Both the position numbers and the translations under genes were made by a program. 50,598 nucleotides of DNA from Bacteroidia bacterium (GTDB lineage Bacteria > Bacteroidota > Bacteroidia > CAILMK01 > JBBDIG01), in NCBI GenBank assembly GCA_040880525.1, contig JBBDIG010000004.1, positions 1 to 50,598 of the forward strand, written 5' to 3'. Numbering within the stretch: position 1 is the first letter of the stretch; every line of letters starts with the position of its first letter. This document shows positions 8,004-16,806 of this stretch, piece by piece. The notes beneath the pieces were generated by a model that ran no database searches, had not been told where the DNA came from, and saw only the letters and a list, made by a program, of their open reading frames with translations.

Positions 8004-9401
8004 TTAAAACTTAAACCGGAGCACACCAACGGCAAGGGAAATATGAGGATTTTCATCCTCCACCAGCGTCAGCACATCTCGTGTGGAGATGCCGGCCTCC
8101 CAATTGTCTGCCACATTGAAACGGAAACCAAAGGGTACACTGCTGCCGAAACTGCCTCCGGTAGAGAACCCGGAAGAAATAATGAACCAGCTAACGGGGG
8201 CAAAATCTCCGCCTATGCTCACCCAGGGTTTTAGCTGGCTGAAAGGCACCTCATTGAACGGAAGAATAAAATCAACACCCACCTCCAGCATGTCAGAAAA
8301 CTTGTAGCTGCCGCCCACCCGGAGATGCGTGGGGAGGCTTTCCTGCACTTTTGAAATTGTATCACGGCTCCATAAACTATCCCGGCTTACGGCTTCAATG
8401 GCTTCATTAAAAATATTGGCATTGTTAAAACCATTAGAACGAATGCTCGTGAGAAAGGTATCCTGTAATTTAAACAAATCGCCTTTATAGGTCATTTGCC
8501 CGATTTCATTGACGGAGGCACCAATCGTCAGCTTTTCCTTCACTTTTATGGAAGCGCCTATATCAATGCCGAAACCGCTGCCAATGGCTTCCTCGTTGTG
8601 AAGCAACCGCAAAGCAACGTCTTCCTCCAATTCAAATGGATTGGCCAGGCCACCAAAAGCGGTGAGTTCTCCATCCCTGGCCCGCACATCTACATAGGCA
8701 TACGAGAGGACATATTTGGCGCCCACCCCGGCAAAAAGCGAAAAGTCTTCGTCCCCGAAAATCTTGCGCCCATAAGCAGCATGAAATTCCCGCGCCCAGC
8801 CAAAACTGATGCGGCTGTCATCGGCAAGTTCTGACAAACGCTTCCGGTTTCCCTGGCTTGCATAGCCGACTGTATCAAAATTCTGGCTTACCACGGAATC
8901 AAAGTAAGGTGCGTTGTAGCCTCGGAAGAATATCTCGGCCATCGTCTGGTTCAGCTTAAAATTTCCAGACAACCGCTCCCTTACACCAATCGCCAGACCA
9001 CCAAATCCTTTGGATTGAAAAGACAGGGAAATTATATTTATGTCGCCCCCTACTGCATTTAAACTGTTCCCATATTTATCAGCAAATCTTTTTTTGCTGG
9101 AATAGCTGAATACGGTATCCAGGCCCAAATTGCTTTCTTCCCGGGTGAGGTCGTAAAGCTCCTGCCGGGTAACTGCCGTGGAGAAAAGCGAAACTCCGAA
9201 CTCTGCAATGCCAAGGCTGAATCGTTTCTTAGTCTTCCAGCCCAGGTTGGAAGGATTGATGCCGAGGGACTGATAATCAGTAACAAAAGTGGTGGCTACT
9301 CCACCCCGGCCTGCGGCTGAAAATACGCTGCCTTCGGTTTGTGCCAGGGCAGGCAAACAAGCAATGACTGCCGTACAGAGAGAAAGTATCAGTTTATTCA
9401 T
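8004..9401 (-). CDS. Outer-membrane protein, DUF5723-like
   Basis: Predicted outer-membrane beta-barrel of unknown function. The signal peptide (residues 1-20, cleavage after ALA) leads to QTEGSVFSAAGRGGVATTFVTDYQSLGINPSNLGW, the start seen in DUF5723 and related PorV/FadL-like Bacteroidota proteins. Alternating hydrophobic strands (for example RISFGWAREFHAAYGRKIFG and LTIGASVNEIGQMTYKG) run to the end, and the protein finishes in an aromatic residue (LRFKF), as barrel proteins do. It stands 51 bases upstream of dapD in the same orientation and 51 bases downstream of gpsA, so read-through between units is possible. It could transport hydrophobic compounds or have an assembly role; sequence does not decide. 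Confidence 0.65.
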   Translation of the reverse strand: MNKLILSLCTAVIACLPALAQTEGSVFSAAGRGGVATTFVTDYQSLGINPSNLGWKTKKRFSLGIAEFGVSLFSTAVTRQELYDLTREESNLGLDTVFSYSSKKRFADKYGNSLNAVGGDINIISLSFQSKGFGGLAIGVRERLSGNFKLNQTMAEIFFRGYNAPYFDSVVSQNFDTVGYASQGNRKRLSELADDSRISFGWAREFHAAYGRKIFGDEDFSLFAGVGAKYVLSYAYVDVRARDGELTAFGGLANPFELEEDVALRLLHNEEAIGSGFGIDIGASIKVKEKLTIGASVNEIGQMTYKGDLFKLQDTFLTSIRSNGFNNANIFNEAIEAVSRDSLWSRDTISKVQESLPTHLRVGGSYKFSDMLEVGVDFILPFNEVPFSQLKPWVSIGGDFAPVSWFIISSGFSTGGSFGSSVPFGFRFNVADNWEAGISTRDVLTLVEDENPHISLAVGVLRFKF

Positions 9402-9451
9402 AGGGGCGAATTTGAAGAATTTGTGGCGATTCCTGCTTACTGAGGGGCTTA

Positions 9452-10471
9452 TTAATTGAATTTATCTGCCATCAGCCGGATTTCGATGGGGACGGCAATT
9501 TTCTCATACAGAATATGATATACTGCAGTGAGAATAGGCATTTCTACCTTGTAATTTTCATTTAATTCAAACAATGGTTTTACCGCATAATATCCTTCTG
9601 CCACCATATCCATCTCGATCTGTGCATGTTTTACGCTGTAGCCTTTGCCGATCATGATGCCGAAAGTTCGGTTGCGGCTGAACTGGGAATAGGCCGTTAC
9701 CAGCAAATCGCCCAGATAGGCAGAATCCAGGATATTTCTCTTGTGCGGATACACGGCATTCAGCATCGCTTCAATTTCCTTCATGGCATTTGCAATGAGC
9801 ACCGCCTGGAAATTATCGCCATAACCCAGCCCGTGGCATATCCCGCTTGCAATGGCACAAACATTCTTCAGCACGGCCGCCAGCTCTGTACCTTCAATAT
9901 CTTCGCTCACTGTACTGGTTATAAAACGGCAGTTAAACAAAGCCGCTGTTTCCTGCGCTACGGCTAAATTTTTTGACGCAAATGTGAGGTAGGAGAGTTT
10001 TTCACCGGCAACTTCTTCGGCATGGCAGGGACCGGTAATAGCCACCAGCCTGTTTTCATCCACTTTATATGATTCATTTAAATATGTGGAAATAAGCTGT
10101 TTCTTGCCCGGCACCATTCCTTTAATGGCTGATACGATGACTTTACCATCCAACTCCGCGGGTGCCAGCTTCTGAATGGTTTTGAGGAAATAAAATGATG
10201 GCACACAGAATACCACAACTTCCGCTTTTTTCACAACCTCTGAAACGTCAGTACTGATCGTTAACTGCTGTATCGGCAAATGCACTGCGCTGAGGTAATG
10301 CGGATTATGGCCGTGATCGCTGACGAACTCCGCCATTTCCTCCCGCCTGATCCACCACCTCACCTGGAGGCCTTTCAGGGTAAGTACTTTTACAATGGCG
10401 GTTGCCCACGAGCCGTTGCCTACTACTGCTACGGTTGTGCTGTTGCTATCGCGAATTCCCTTCTTTTTCAA
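9452..10471 (-). CDS. gpsA: NAD(P)-dependent glycerol-3-phosphate dehydrogenase (GpsA)
   Basis: Reduces dihydroxyacetone phosphate to sn-glycerol 3-phosphate for phospholipid synthesis in the cytoplasm. The Rossmann motif is VAVVGNGSWATAIVKVL (about residues 14-30). Family motifs are FCVPSFYF, VSAIKGMVPG, ITGPCHAEEVA and the catalytic-Lys region ELAAVLKNVCAIASGICHGLGYGDN; the C-terminal helical domain includes YLGDLLVTAYSQFSRNRTFG. Length 339 is typical. The first ATG overlaps the end of the upstream HlyD gene by 26 bases, and no later start codon lies before the Rossmann strand, so the start is secure and the gene is coupled to the efflux operon. The Gly motif reads GNGSWATA rather than the commoner GAGSWGTA. 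Confidence 0.95.
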   Translation of the reverse strand: MKKKGIRDSNSTTVAVVGNGSWATAIVKVLTLKGLQVRWWIRREEMAEFVSDHGHNPHYLSAVHLPIQQLTISTDVSEVVKKAEVVVFCVPSFYFLKTIQKLAPAELDGKVIVSAIKGMVPGKKQLISTYLNESYKVDENRLVAITGPCHAEEVAGEKLSYLTFASKNLAVAQETAALFNCRFITSTVSEDIEGTELAAVLKNVCAIASGICHGLGYGDNFQAVLIANAMKEIEAMLNAVYPHKRNILDSAYLGDLLVTAYSQFSRNRTFGIMIGKGYSVKHAQIEMDMVAEGYYAVKPLFELNENYKVEMPILTAVYHILYEKIAVPIEIRLMADKFN

Positions 10472-11786
10472 TTTCTACTTTTTGTCCGTCCTTCAATATG
10501 CGGGTTACGGTTGCATACGGCCCTGCAATAATTACATCCTTGTCAGCCAGTCCCTCTATAACCTCGATAAACTCATCATCCTGCACTCCTGTTTTGATCA
10601 TCTGCCTTTTCGCTTCTCCATCCTCAAAGCGGTAAACGATTTCTTGCCTATTCTGCCGCATCGCTACCTTTTTATCCTGGCCCTTTTCTTCAGACTCGCC
10701 ATCGTCTTTCGTCATTTCATCAGGAATATATGTGGTAACTGCCATGATGGGTACGGTGAGGATGTTCTCCTTTTTAGCTGTCTGAATGTCCACTACTGCT
10801 GACATTCCTGGCATAAATGGCGAATTTTCAGAATGTTGTGTATCCACGAGGTGTGCATAGCTCCGGGCGAGTACCAGTATTTTTACTTCAAAATTCGTTA
10901 CCTGATCCAGAGACATTCCTTCCGTCTGTGCAGAGTTTGCAATTTCTGAAACTACCCCGGTAAACTGCTCATCAGGAAAGGCATCCACCTCAATTATTGC
11001 GGTATCTCCTTTTTGTACACGGATAATATCATTTTCATTTACATCTACTTTTACTTCCATTGCGCCAAGCTGTGAAACGCGCATCATTTCCGTACCCTGC
11101 ATCTGCGTGGTTCCCACCACCCGCTCGCCTGATTCTACTGCCAATAAAGTAACTGTTCCGGATACCGGTGCATAGATAGTAGTTCTCTTCAGGTTGTCCT
11201 GCGCTTCTCTCATCCCGGCCTCAGCATTCTTCACCATGTATCCGGCAGCGCTCACGGCCTCTTTTGCAGCCTGAAGTTGAGCTTTGGAAATTTCATAATC
11301 CGCTTCGGCAGTCTCAAACTCGGACTGCGAAATGGCATTTTGCTCAATCAGTTTTTTGTTGCGGTTATAAGTAAGCTCACGATTGCGAAACTGCGCTTCC
11401 TGTTGGGCAAGCTGGGCCCGTGCGCTGGCAAGGTTTGCCAGTGCATTGTTTACGCTGGCCCTGGTCCTTTCCACATTTGACTGGTAAATATCAGGATTGA
11501 TGCGCACCAGCAATTGGCCTTTCTCTACCTGCTGGCCTTCTATTACCGGGAGTTCGATAATCTCACCGGAAACATCAGCAGAGATCTTTACCTCGGTGGC
11601 CGGCTGAAGCTTGCCACTGGCCATTACGGTTTCTATGATGGTACGAACCTGCACAGTATCCAGTTCTACTTCTACGGCATCACCATCTCCGATCACGCCA
11701 GTTCTTTTAAGAACCAGCGCCAGCACGATGAGCAGCACCAGCGGGATCAAAATTTTCCAGAGCAGACTTGAATTTTTCGTTGCCAT
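10446..11786 (-). CDS. HlyD/MacA-type periplasmic adaptor subunit
   Basis: Membrane-fusion protein linking an inner-membrane exporter to a TolC channel. An N-terminal anchor (residues 10-25, ILIPLVLLIVLALVLK) is followed by a beta-barrel/lipoyl half (GKLQPATEVKISADVSGEIIELPVIEGQQVEKGQLLVRI, about 55-95). A long coiled-coil hairpin (about 98-200, rich in Ala, Gln and Glu) comes next, then the second lipoyl half (TTIYAPVSGTVTLLAVESGERVVGT) and membrane-proximal barrels. This layout is MacA-like. Its gene starts 5 bases after tolC stops and overlaps gpsA. MacA-type operons normally continue with an ABC transporter (MacB or ATPase plus permease); here gpsA follows, and no transporter gene is in the window. 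Confidence 0.9.
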   Translation of the reverse strand: MATKNSSLLWKILIPLVLLIVLALVLKRTGVIGDGDAVEVELDTVQVRTIIETVMASGKLQPATEVKISADVSGEIIELPVIEGQQVEKGQLLVRINPDIYQSNVERTRASVNNALANLASARAQLAQQEAQFRNRELTYNRNKKLIEQNAISQSEFETAEADYEISKAQLQAAKEAVSAAGYMVKNAEAGMREAQDNLKRTTIYAPVSGTVTLLAVESGERVVGTTQMQGTEMMRVSQLGAMEVKVDVNENDIIRVQKGDTAIIEVDAFPDEQFTGVVSEIANSAQTEGMSLDQVTNFEVKILVLARSYAHLVDTQHSENSPFMPGMSAVVDIQTAKKENILTVPIMAVTTYIPDEMTKDDGESEEKGQDKKVAMRQNRQEIVYRFEDGEAKRQMIKTGVQDDEFIEVIEGLADKDVIIAGPYATVTRILKDGQKVEIEKEGNSR

Positions 11787-11791
11787 TAAAA

Positions 11792-13225
11792 TTATTGTAA
11801 TGTGATTGGCTTTCCGAGGTAAAAGTCGAATATCTTGGTTCGGAAGAGATATTCGTATTTCGCCTGGAGAAAATCTGCCTGACTGGTGACGAGATCATTT
11901 TGCATGATATTCCAGTCAAAAGAACTGAGGAGTCCTTCATCAAACCGAACCTGGGACTGGCGCATCAGTGCTTCCTGTGCCAGGTACTGGTTTCGTGCAG
12001 CCACATACTTCCTGAAAGAGAGCCGCATATCATTGTAGGCCTGGTAAATTTTATTCTTCGCATCCACCACAATCTGGTCATATTCAAGTTCCGCCTGGCG
12101 CCTGTTGATCTGGGCCATTTGCATGTTATATCGAACCTGGAGATTATTGAATATGGGCACGGAAAGGGAGAATCCCACAGATTGGCCAAAGTTATCCGCA
12201 AGCTGATTACCGAAACCTGATGTGACCAGAGCTACATCCGGTGCTTCTGTTACCACATATTCTGAGGAGCCCAGCACCTGGCCGATCGTATCGGTTCTTA
12301 CTCCGAGTATATCAATGTCCCGCGCATTAGAAGAATAGCCGGAGTTTAGCGAGAGATTGAGGAAAAGGCGCGGGTACAGCCCTGCCTGAGCCGCCTTAAA
12401 GCTGTGGAATGCCGCGATTTCCTGAAACGAGGCTGCCTGCACCTCCGGTTGCCGGGCTACCGCATTTTCCCATACTTCAGCTATATCCGCTTCCTCAAAA
12501 GGATCAAGCGAATCCGGGATCTCTGTCCGCACCAGCTCTATCTCGCGGGAGAGATCCATATTAATGTAGCGTTTCAGGCTAAGCAGGCCCTGTTCGCGAT
12601 TGGCCTGCGCCTCCACGAGGAGCGATTCATTGGTGCTTAGCGTAGCCTTTAGCTCCAGCTCACGCACCGGGTTTTCGCTGCCTGCCCTGATTCGGACCAT
12701 TGCCTGATCCAGCAGATATTGTGTGCTTTCCAGTTGTTTCGTTAGCCTGTTCTCCTGCTCGTGGCTCATTAGCACCTGAAGATACATGGAAACCACATCC
12801 AGCATAATGGTCTGCTCCAGGTCTTGCAGGGTATATTCTCCACTGATATAAGCATTCTTACTTTGCCGCAGATTATGGAGGTTGCTCAATCCATTGAACA
12901 GGATGAGATCGGAATTCAGCGAGAAAAAATTGGTTTGGATGCGCTCCGTTACATAGAGATTTGTCAGCGGGTCAATGGTTCGTCCGAAGTTGTAGTTGTG
13001 ACGGCCATTGGCATTGAGCGTAGGCCAATAGTTGGCATAGCCCCGTTTCACGTCCCACTCGTTTCGCTCCAGGTTCAACGCACCCTGCTGAAGGGTAATG
13101 TTGTTTTCCAGCGCAAAATCAATTGCCTCCTGAAGAGAAAGCCGTTCTTGCGCAACTGCCGGAGGACCAAAAACAAGGAGACAAATGAAAATGGCAGCCG
13201 TCCGCAGGAAATAAAGGTATTGCAT
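11792..13225 (-). CDS. TolC family outer-membrane efflux protein
   Basis: Outer-membrane channel of a tripartite exporter. The signal peptide ends near PPAVAQ; the mature start RLSLQEAIDFALENNITLQQ is the classic TolC N-terminal helix. Two OEP repeats follow. The first contains NFFSLNSDLILFNGLSNLHNLRQSK with the 'lFnG' turn. The second contains SVGFSLSVPIFNNLQVRYNMQMAQ with the matching 'PIFNn' turn. The predicted structure is long alpha-helical coils with short beta strands, and the length of 477 is usual. It is the first gene of an operon with the HlyD adaptor and gpsA. A well-matched promoter lies 22 bases upstream of the start. Confidence 0.93.
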   Translation of the reverse strand: MQYLYFLRTAAIFICLLVFGPPAVAQERLSLQEAIDFALENNITLQQGALNLERNEWDVKRGYANYWPTLNANGRHNYNFGRTIDPLTNLYVTERIQTNFFSLNSDLILFNGLSNLHNLRQSKNAYISGEYTLQDLEQTIMLDVVSMYLQVLMSHEQENRLTKQLESTQYLLDQAMVRIRAGSENPVRELELKATLSTNESLLVEAQANREQGLLSLKRYINMDLSREIELVRTEIPDSLDPFEEADIAEVWENAVARQPEVQAASFQEIAAFHSFKAAQAGLYPRLFLNLSLNSGYSSNARDIDILGVRTDTIGQVLGSSEYVVTEAPDVALVTSGFGNQLADNFGQSVGFSLSVPIFNNLQVRYNMQMAQINRRQAELEYDQIVVDAKNKIYQAYNDMRLSFRKYVAARNQYLAQEALMRQSQVRFDEGLLSSFDWNIMQNDLVTSQADFLQAKYEYLFRTKIFDFYLGKPITLQ

Positions 13226-13246
13226 GGTTGATTGAAAAATTGTGGG

Positions 13247-13276
13247 CGAAGTTAATACTTGTATTATTTAGCAAAA
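13247..13276 (-). promoter_or_regulatory. Putative promoter of the tolC-hlyD-gpsA operon
   Basis: Read on the minus strand: TTTTG (13276-13272), a 17-base spacer, and TAACTTCG (13254-13247), one base off TAnnTTTG. The -7 box ends 21 bases before the tolC ATG. Both boxes and spacing agree with Bacteroidota promoters. Confidence 0.5.
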
Positions 13277-13380
13277 GTTCCAAAGGCGAGGGCGGGAAGT
13301 TCTGCAATGGTTCTTTTATCAAATCTTAAAAAATGTAAAAAATCATGGAAGCGATTTTTACCCAAGGCTATTACGCACCC

Positions 13381-13388
13381 TATATTTG
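13381..13388 (+). promoter_or_regulatory. Putative -7 box immediately before a start codon
   Basis: TATATTTG is a perfect TAnnTTTG box ending only 4 bases before the ATG at 13393, so transcription from it would begin at or next to the start codon (leaderless or near-leaderless mRNA). No clear -33 box. Confidence 0.4.
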
Positions 13389-13392
13389 ACGG

Positions 13393-13737
13393 ATGAAAAT
13401 GCCTTTTGTCTTGCTGCTTCTTTTTCTGCTGTTGTCATCCTGTTCTCCTCACGGTGACCCTGTAACGAAAGAAATGTACGGCAGTGCATGGCCATTTACG
13501 GTAGAGGAAGGCCACCTGGAGTGTCTTTCATATGCCGTGCTTTTTCATGCTGACGGGAAAACTTACCTTCTCCAGGGCGACCCTGGCAGAATCAGGGAAG
13601 AAATGGCTGGTGAACCACTACACGACCTGGGCGAGATTTGGCGAAGACAAGATGCAATCGGTGATACCTGGTCAGCCAATATGCCACTGGATACATTGAT
13701 CGCTTCTTGTAGTGAAACAGTGAGCAGTGAGCAGTGA
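13393..13737 (+). CDS. Small lipoprotein, DUF2511 (YebY)-like
   Basis: Predicted lipoprotein of 114 residues: signal peptide MKMPFVLLLLFLLLSSCS with Cys17 as lipidation site. The mature part has the pattern YGSAWPFTVEEGHLECLSY, then LFHADGKTYLLQGD and DLGEIWRRQD, which resembles DUF2511/YebY-like domains (WPFTxxEGxLxC, then a strand and xxxIW). A second Cys near the end (IASCSE) could pair with the Cys in LECLSY. The last codons (about VSSEQ) and the stop lie inside a 7-base tandem repeat, so the natural C-terminus may have been altered by repeat growth. It stands 32 bases upstream of the TonB-dependent receptor. Function unknown. Confidence 0.6.
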   Translation: MKMPFVLLLLFLLLSSCSPHGDPVTKEMYGSAWPFTVEEGHLECLSYAVLFHADGKTYLLQGDPGRIREEMAGEPLHDLGEIWRRQDAIGDTWSANMPLDTLIASCSETVSSEQ

Positions 13738-13752
13738 TTAGTGAGGGAGTGA
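13718..13752 (+). repeat. Degenerate 7-base tandem repeat
   Basis: About five units of CAGTGAG with decay (CAGTGAG, CAGTGAG, CAGTGAT, TAGTGAG, GGAGTGA), across the end of the small lipoprotein gene and the gap before the TonB-dependent receptor. Confidence 0.55.
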
Positions 13753-13769
13753 TGGAATTACTTTAATAC

Positions 13770-16331
13770 ATGAATTTGATGGATTTTGATTTTAAGGGTT
13801 TGCGCCAGGGTTTATTTTTGGTTCCGTTATTTCTGTTGGTGGCATCGGCTATTCAGGCACAGGATGCTACCTTAAAAGGAAAGGTTACTGATAAAGAAAC
13901 AGCGGAAGCCCTGATTGGAGCCAACGTTTATTTTAAGGGTACCACAAAAGGTGAGATCACTGATATTGACGGCAAATATGAGATCCGGGATATTTCATCC
14001 GGAACGTATGATCTTGTATTCAGCTATATGGGTTACGAGCAGTTGGTGATGACCGGCCTCAGGTTTGAGCCTGGCGAACAAAAAACCATCAATGTGCAGA
14101 TGAAGATGAGCGCCCTCACATTTGGGGAAGAGGTCGTAATTATTGGCAAAAAACCGTTGATTGACGTAGAGCAGGGACAAACTGAGCGCACCATAAGCAC
14201 CGAAAATATTGAAGCTGCCCCTGCAAGAAATATTGAGCAGATCCTCAATACGCAGGCAGGCGTGCAGAATTCTCCTACAGGTTTGCACATCAGAGGGGGC
14301 AGAACTTATGAAACCGGGTTTTTTATTGATGGCGTTTCAGCCAAAGATCCTTTGTCAGGCAATGGTATCGGGCTGGATCTCGGTTCCAATTCCATCAGTC
14401 AACTGGAGATTACAACGGGCGGCTCCGGAGTTGAATATGGCAACAATACCGCTGGCGTGGTAAATACGCGAACCCGTGCCGGTGGCGATAAGCTCTCGGC
14501 CAATTTTCTTTACAAAAGGGATAATTTTAATTTTAACAGGGACTGGGAATCCGTATTTAATCAGCAGGTTTTTGAAGCGAATATTGGCGGCCCTGTCAAA
14601 GTCCTGAATTCCGTTTTGAAGAACCGGCTGCGTTTCCATACTTCTCTGCGTTTCGACCTTAATGACACCTACCTGCCCAATCCTGCCAGCCAACTTACTT
14701 CGTCCCTTTATCCTGACGTGAATGTGGCCCCTTATCAGGATAATTCCTGGTCTGCGCTGGTAAAGATGAACTACGACATTACTCCGAAAAAGCGCATTAC
14801 GGCTACGTACATGAAATCGCTTACCATCAATCAAGACCTGAACATGCTGCGGATCACCGGCAATGATCTCCCCTATAATCCCGGATTCCAGTTCCCTTTT
14901 ATGTTGCAACCCGATAATGCCAGCACCTTTACCCATGATGCGAATATGCAGATCGTGAATTGGGCCCATACTATTAATAGCAAATTCTCCTACCAGGCCA
15001 CGCTTTCCCGCTTTTTTGTACACCTGCGCGGTGATGCCAACGGCAGGCCCTGGCGCCCTGAGGTGGTGAACACTGAATTCGATCCGCAATCCATCGTCAC
15101 GTTTCCTGTAGAATATTTCAACCCGGATGATTCTGTGGCTTTTGTGATGGCTGCGCCCGGATTATTTAATAATAACGGGATCAGTACGCTGTGGCATGAC
15201 CACCGTGTGGAAGAATACACGTTGCGTTTAAATGGTTTTCGCTACAGTGAGAATACGCTGAACAAACTTACCTTCGGAACGGAAGTCAAGCTCCAGGATT
15301 TGCGATGGGTAGACGTTACCAAGCCCTGGATTGGAGCACCTATTGAACTTGCAGACGGCAGCTTTTCGCAGACATTCCGCCTGGGCGAGATCAGCGATCT
15401 GTGGCAGGTTACGCCCGCAACAGGCGCATTTTATATTTCGGATAAAATCAAGTATCAGGGGTTAATTGCCGAAGCAGGCGCCCGCCTCGAATACTGGTTT
15501 CCCGGGCAATTTGTAGACGATGCAGTGGAAAACAGCAACTCACCCATCCGTGATGAGATACGGCAAGCTTACCGTGAGGAAACCACACGTTTTCTGGGAA
15601 AGCGTTTTAAAGCCCGGCTGCTGCCCAAAATTTCCGCATCATTTCCCATAAAGGAAAACCAGGTGATGTATTTTAATTATGGCCATTCTATGGTACTGCC
15701 CCATCCTTCGTTTGTTTATACCGGCCTCAATCCGCTATATACTGATCGCTCCACGCTCTCATTTGTGGGCAATCCAAACCTGGATCCGGAAACCGACATC
15801 AGCTATGAATTGGGATTGAAATCGCAGATCACCTCTGATGATGCCTTAACCGTAGCCGCATTCTGGAAAGATAAATACGATTTTATTACTTCTTCCTCCA
15901 TTGATATTGTGGACGTAACCGGCCGGGAGGTTTCGCGCACCATGCGCATCAATTCTGATTATGCCCGGATTCGCGGTATAGAGACTTCCTACCTGAAACG
16001 GATAGGCCAATGGTTCAGCGGCCAGCTTTCAGTGAGCTACACGATTGCCACCGGACAAAGTGCTTCCGCTTCAGAAGCACTGGGGGATATTCTCAATACC
16101 GGCAATCGCGAAGAAACGCGTGAATTTCCGCTTCCCTGGGACCGGCCCTGGGACATTAAAATGAATTCGATCTTTACTGTGGATCAGGATACCGGGCTTT
16201 TCGGTTGGGGTTTACTGAACCACTTCCGGTTTTACCTCGAAGGAAATTTCCGTTCGGGCAGGCGCTATACGCCTTATGAATTTACCGGCAATGAGCCATT
16301 CAGCGGGCGGCCTGTGTATGAAGTGAAATGA
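13770..16331 (+). CDS. TonB-dependent receptor, frameshifted before its last barrel strands
   Basis: Outer-membrane active transporter. The signal peptide ends near AIQAQ. A carboxypeptidase-regulatory-like domain (about residues 31-118, KGKVTDKETAEALIGANVYFKGT) precedes the plug (about 145-235, NIEQILNTQAGVQNSPTGLHIRGGRTYETGFFIDGV and EYGNNTAGVVNTRTR), and then a long barrel. The frame stops after GRPVYEVK at 16329-16331. The next frame immediately continues with the expected DPxxRF...LGDPW.NLDLNLQKWW barrel end (to 16647). Adding or losing one base in the AAA run at 16326-16328 restores a protein of about 958 residues with a terminal Phe. Without it the barrel cannot close. Substrate unknown; no SusD partner is adjacent, so a glycan-uptake SusC role is unlikely. 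Confidence 0.88.
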   Translation: MNLMDFDFKGLRQGLFLVPLFLLVASAIQAQDATLKGKVTDKETAEALIGANVYFKGTTKGEITDIDGKYEIRDISSGTYDLVFSYMGYEQLVMTGLRFEPGEQKTINVQMKMSALTFGEEVVIIGKKPLIDVEQGQTERTISTENIEAAPARNIEQILNTQAGVQNSPTGLHIRGGRTYETGFFIDGVSAKDPLSGNGIGLDLGSNSISQLEITTGGSGVEYGNNTAGVVNTRTRAGGDKLSANFLYKRDNFNFNRDWESVFNQQVFEANIGGPVKVLNSVLKNRLRFHTSLRFDLNDTYLPNPASQLTSSLYPDVNVAPYQDNSWSALVKMNYDITPKKRITATYMKSLTINQDLNMLRITGNDLPYNPGFQFPFMLQPDNASTFTHDANMQIVNWAHTINSKFSYQATLSRFFVHLRGDANGRPWRPEVVNTEFDPQSIVTFPVEYFNPDDSVAFVMAAPGLFNNNGISTLWHDHRVEEYTLRLNGFRYSENTLNKLTFGTEVKLQDLRWVDVTKPWIGAPIELADGSFSQTFRLGEISDLWQVTPATGAFYISDKIKYQGLIAEAGARLEYWFPGQFVDDAVENSNSPIRDEIRQAYREETTRFLGKRFKARLLPKISASFPIKENQVMYFNYGHSMVLPHPSFVYTGLNPLYTDRSTLSFVGNPNLDPETDISYELGLKSQITSDDALTVAAFWKDKYDFITSSSIDIVDVTGREVSRTMRINSDYARIRGIETSYLKRIGQWFSGQLSVSYTIATGQSASASEALGDILNTGNREETREFPLPWDRPWDIKMNSIFTVDQDTGLFGWGLLNHFRFYLEGNFRSGRRYTPYEFTGNEPFSGRPVYEVK

Positions 16332-16647
16332 TCCGGAAGCTCGGTTTTCATTGCTGGGTGATCCATGGGTCAATCTTGATCTTAACCTGCAGAAATGGTG
16401 GGAACTTAAGGGAATGCGGATTTCCTGGCTGCTGGAGATTACGAATGTGCTGAACTATCGTAATACGCAGATCGTGAATCCTGTTACGGGCAGAGCCTAT
16501 GAAGCCGGGGACAATGTTCCGCAGAACTGGCGCGATCCCCGGTTTGTGGATCCCCGTGATCCCCGTTCCTCAAATCTCCCCCCTGATGACCCCGCGCGGT
16601 ATCTTGCTCCCAGACATTTCCTCACCGGGGTTTCAATCGGTTTTTAG
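16327..16647 (+). pseudogene. C-terminal fragment of the TonB-dependent receptor (shifted frame)
   Basis: About 106 codons in the frame +1 to the receptor, reading NDPEARFSLLGDPWVNLDLN and onward through ITNVLNYRNTQIVNPVTGRAYE to RHFLTGVSIGF. These are the last beta strands of the same barrel family, ending in the Phe that BAM recognises. It has no start of its own. It is either debris of a real frameshift or evidence of a sequencing/assembly error in the short A run. Confidence 0.85.
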
Positions 16648-16806
16648 TTTATTATTAAATACTGGTTTTAATTTTTTCGAAGCAATGCCAGATGCTATAA
16701 GAATTTAAAGCAAAGCAAAATTTTTATTCCTATTAATTTTTATGTTATAAATGAGTAAAAATCCAATATTCATATTAAACGGTAATAAAGTTACAACCTA
16801 ATAAAA

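Noticed and set aside
13718-13752. CRISPR-like short repeats
   Set aside because: The units are only 7 bases, contiguous and decayed; no spacers. No CRISPR array was seen anywhere in the window.
14355-15089. 244-codon minus-strand frame
   Set aside because: Antisense to the TonB-dependent receptor, whose domain motifs are unambiguous; Arg/Ile/Gly-biased shadow translation.
13770-16647. SusC/SusD-type glycan uptake locus
   Set aside because: No SusD-like lipoprotein follows the receptor, and downstream genes are a DksA-like regulator and YfhO.
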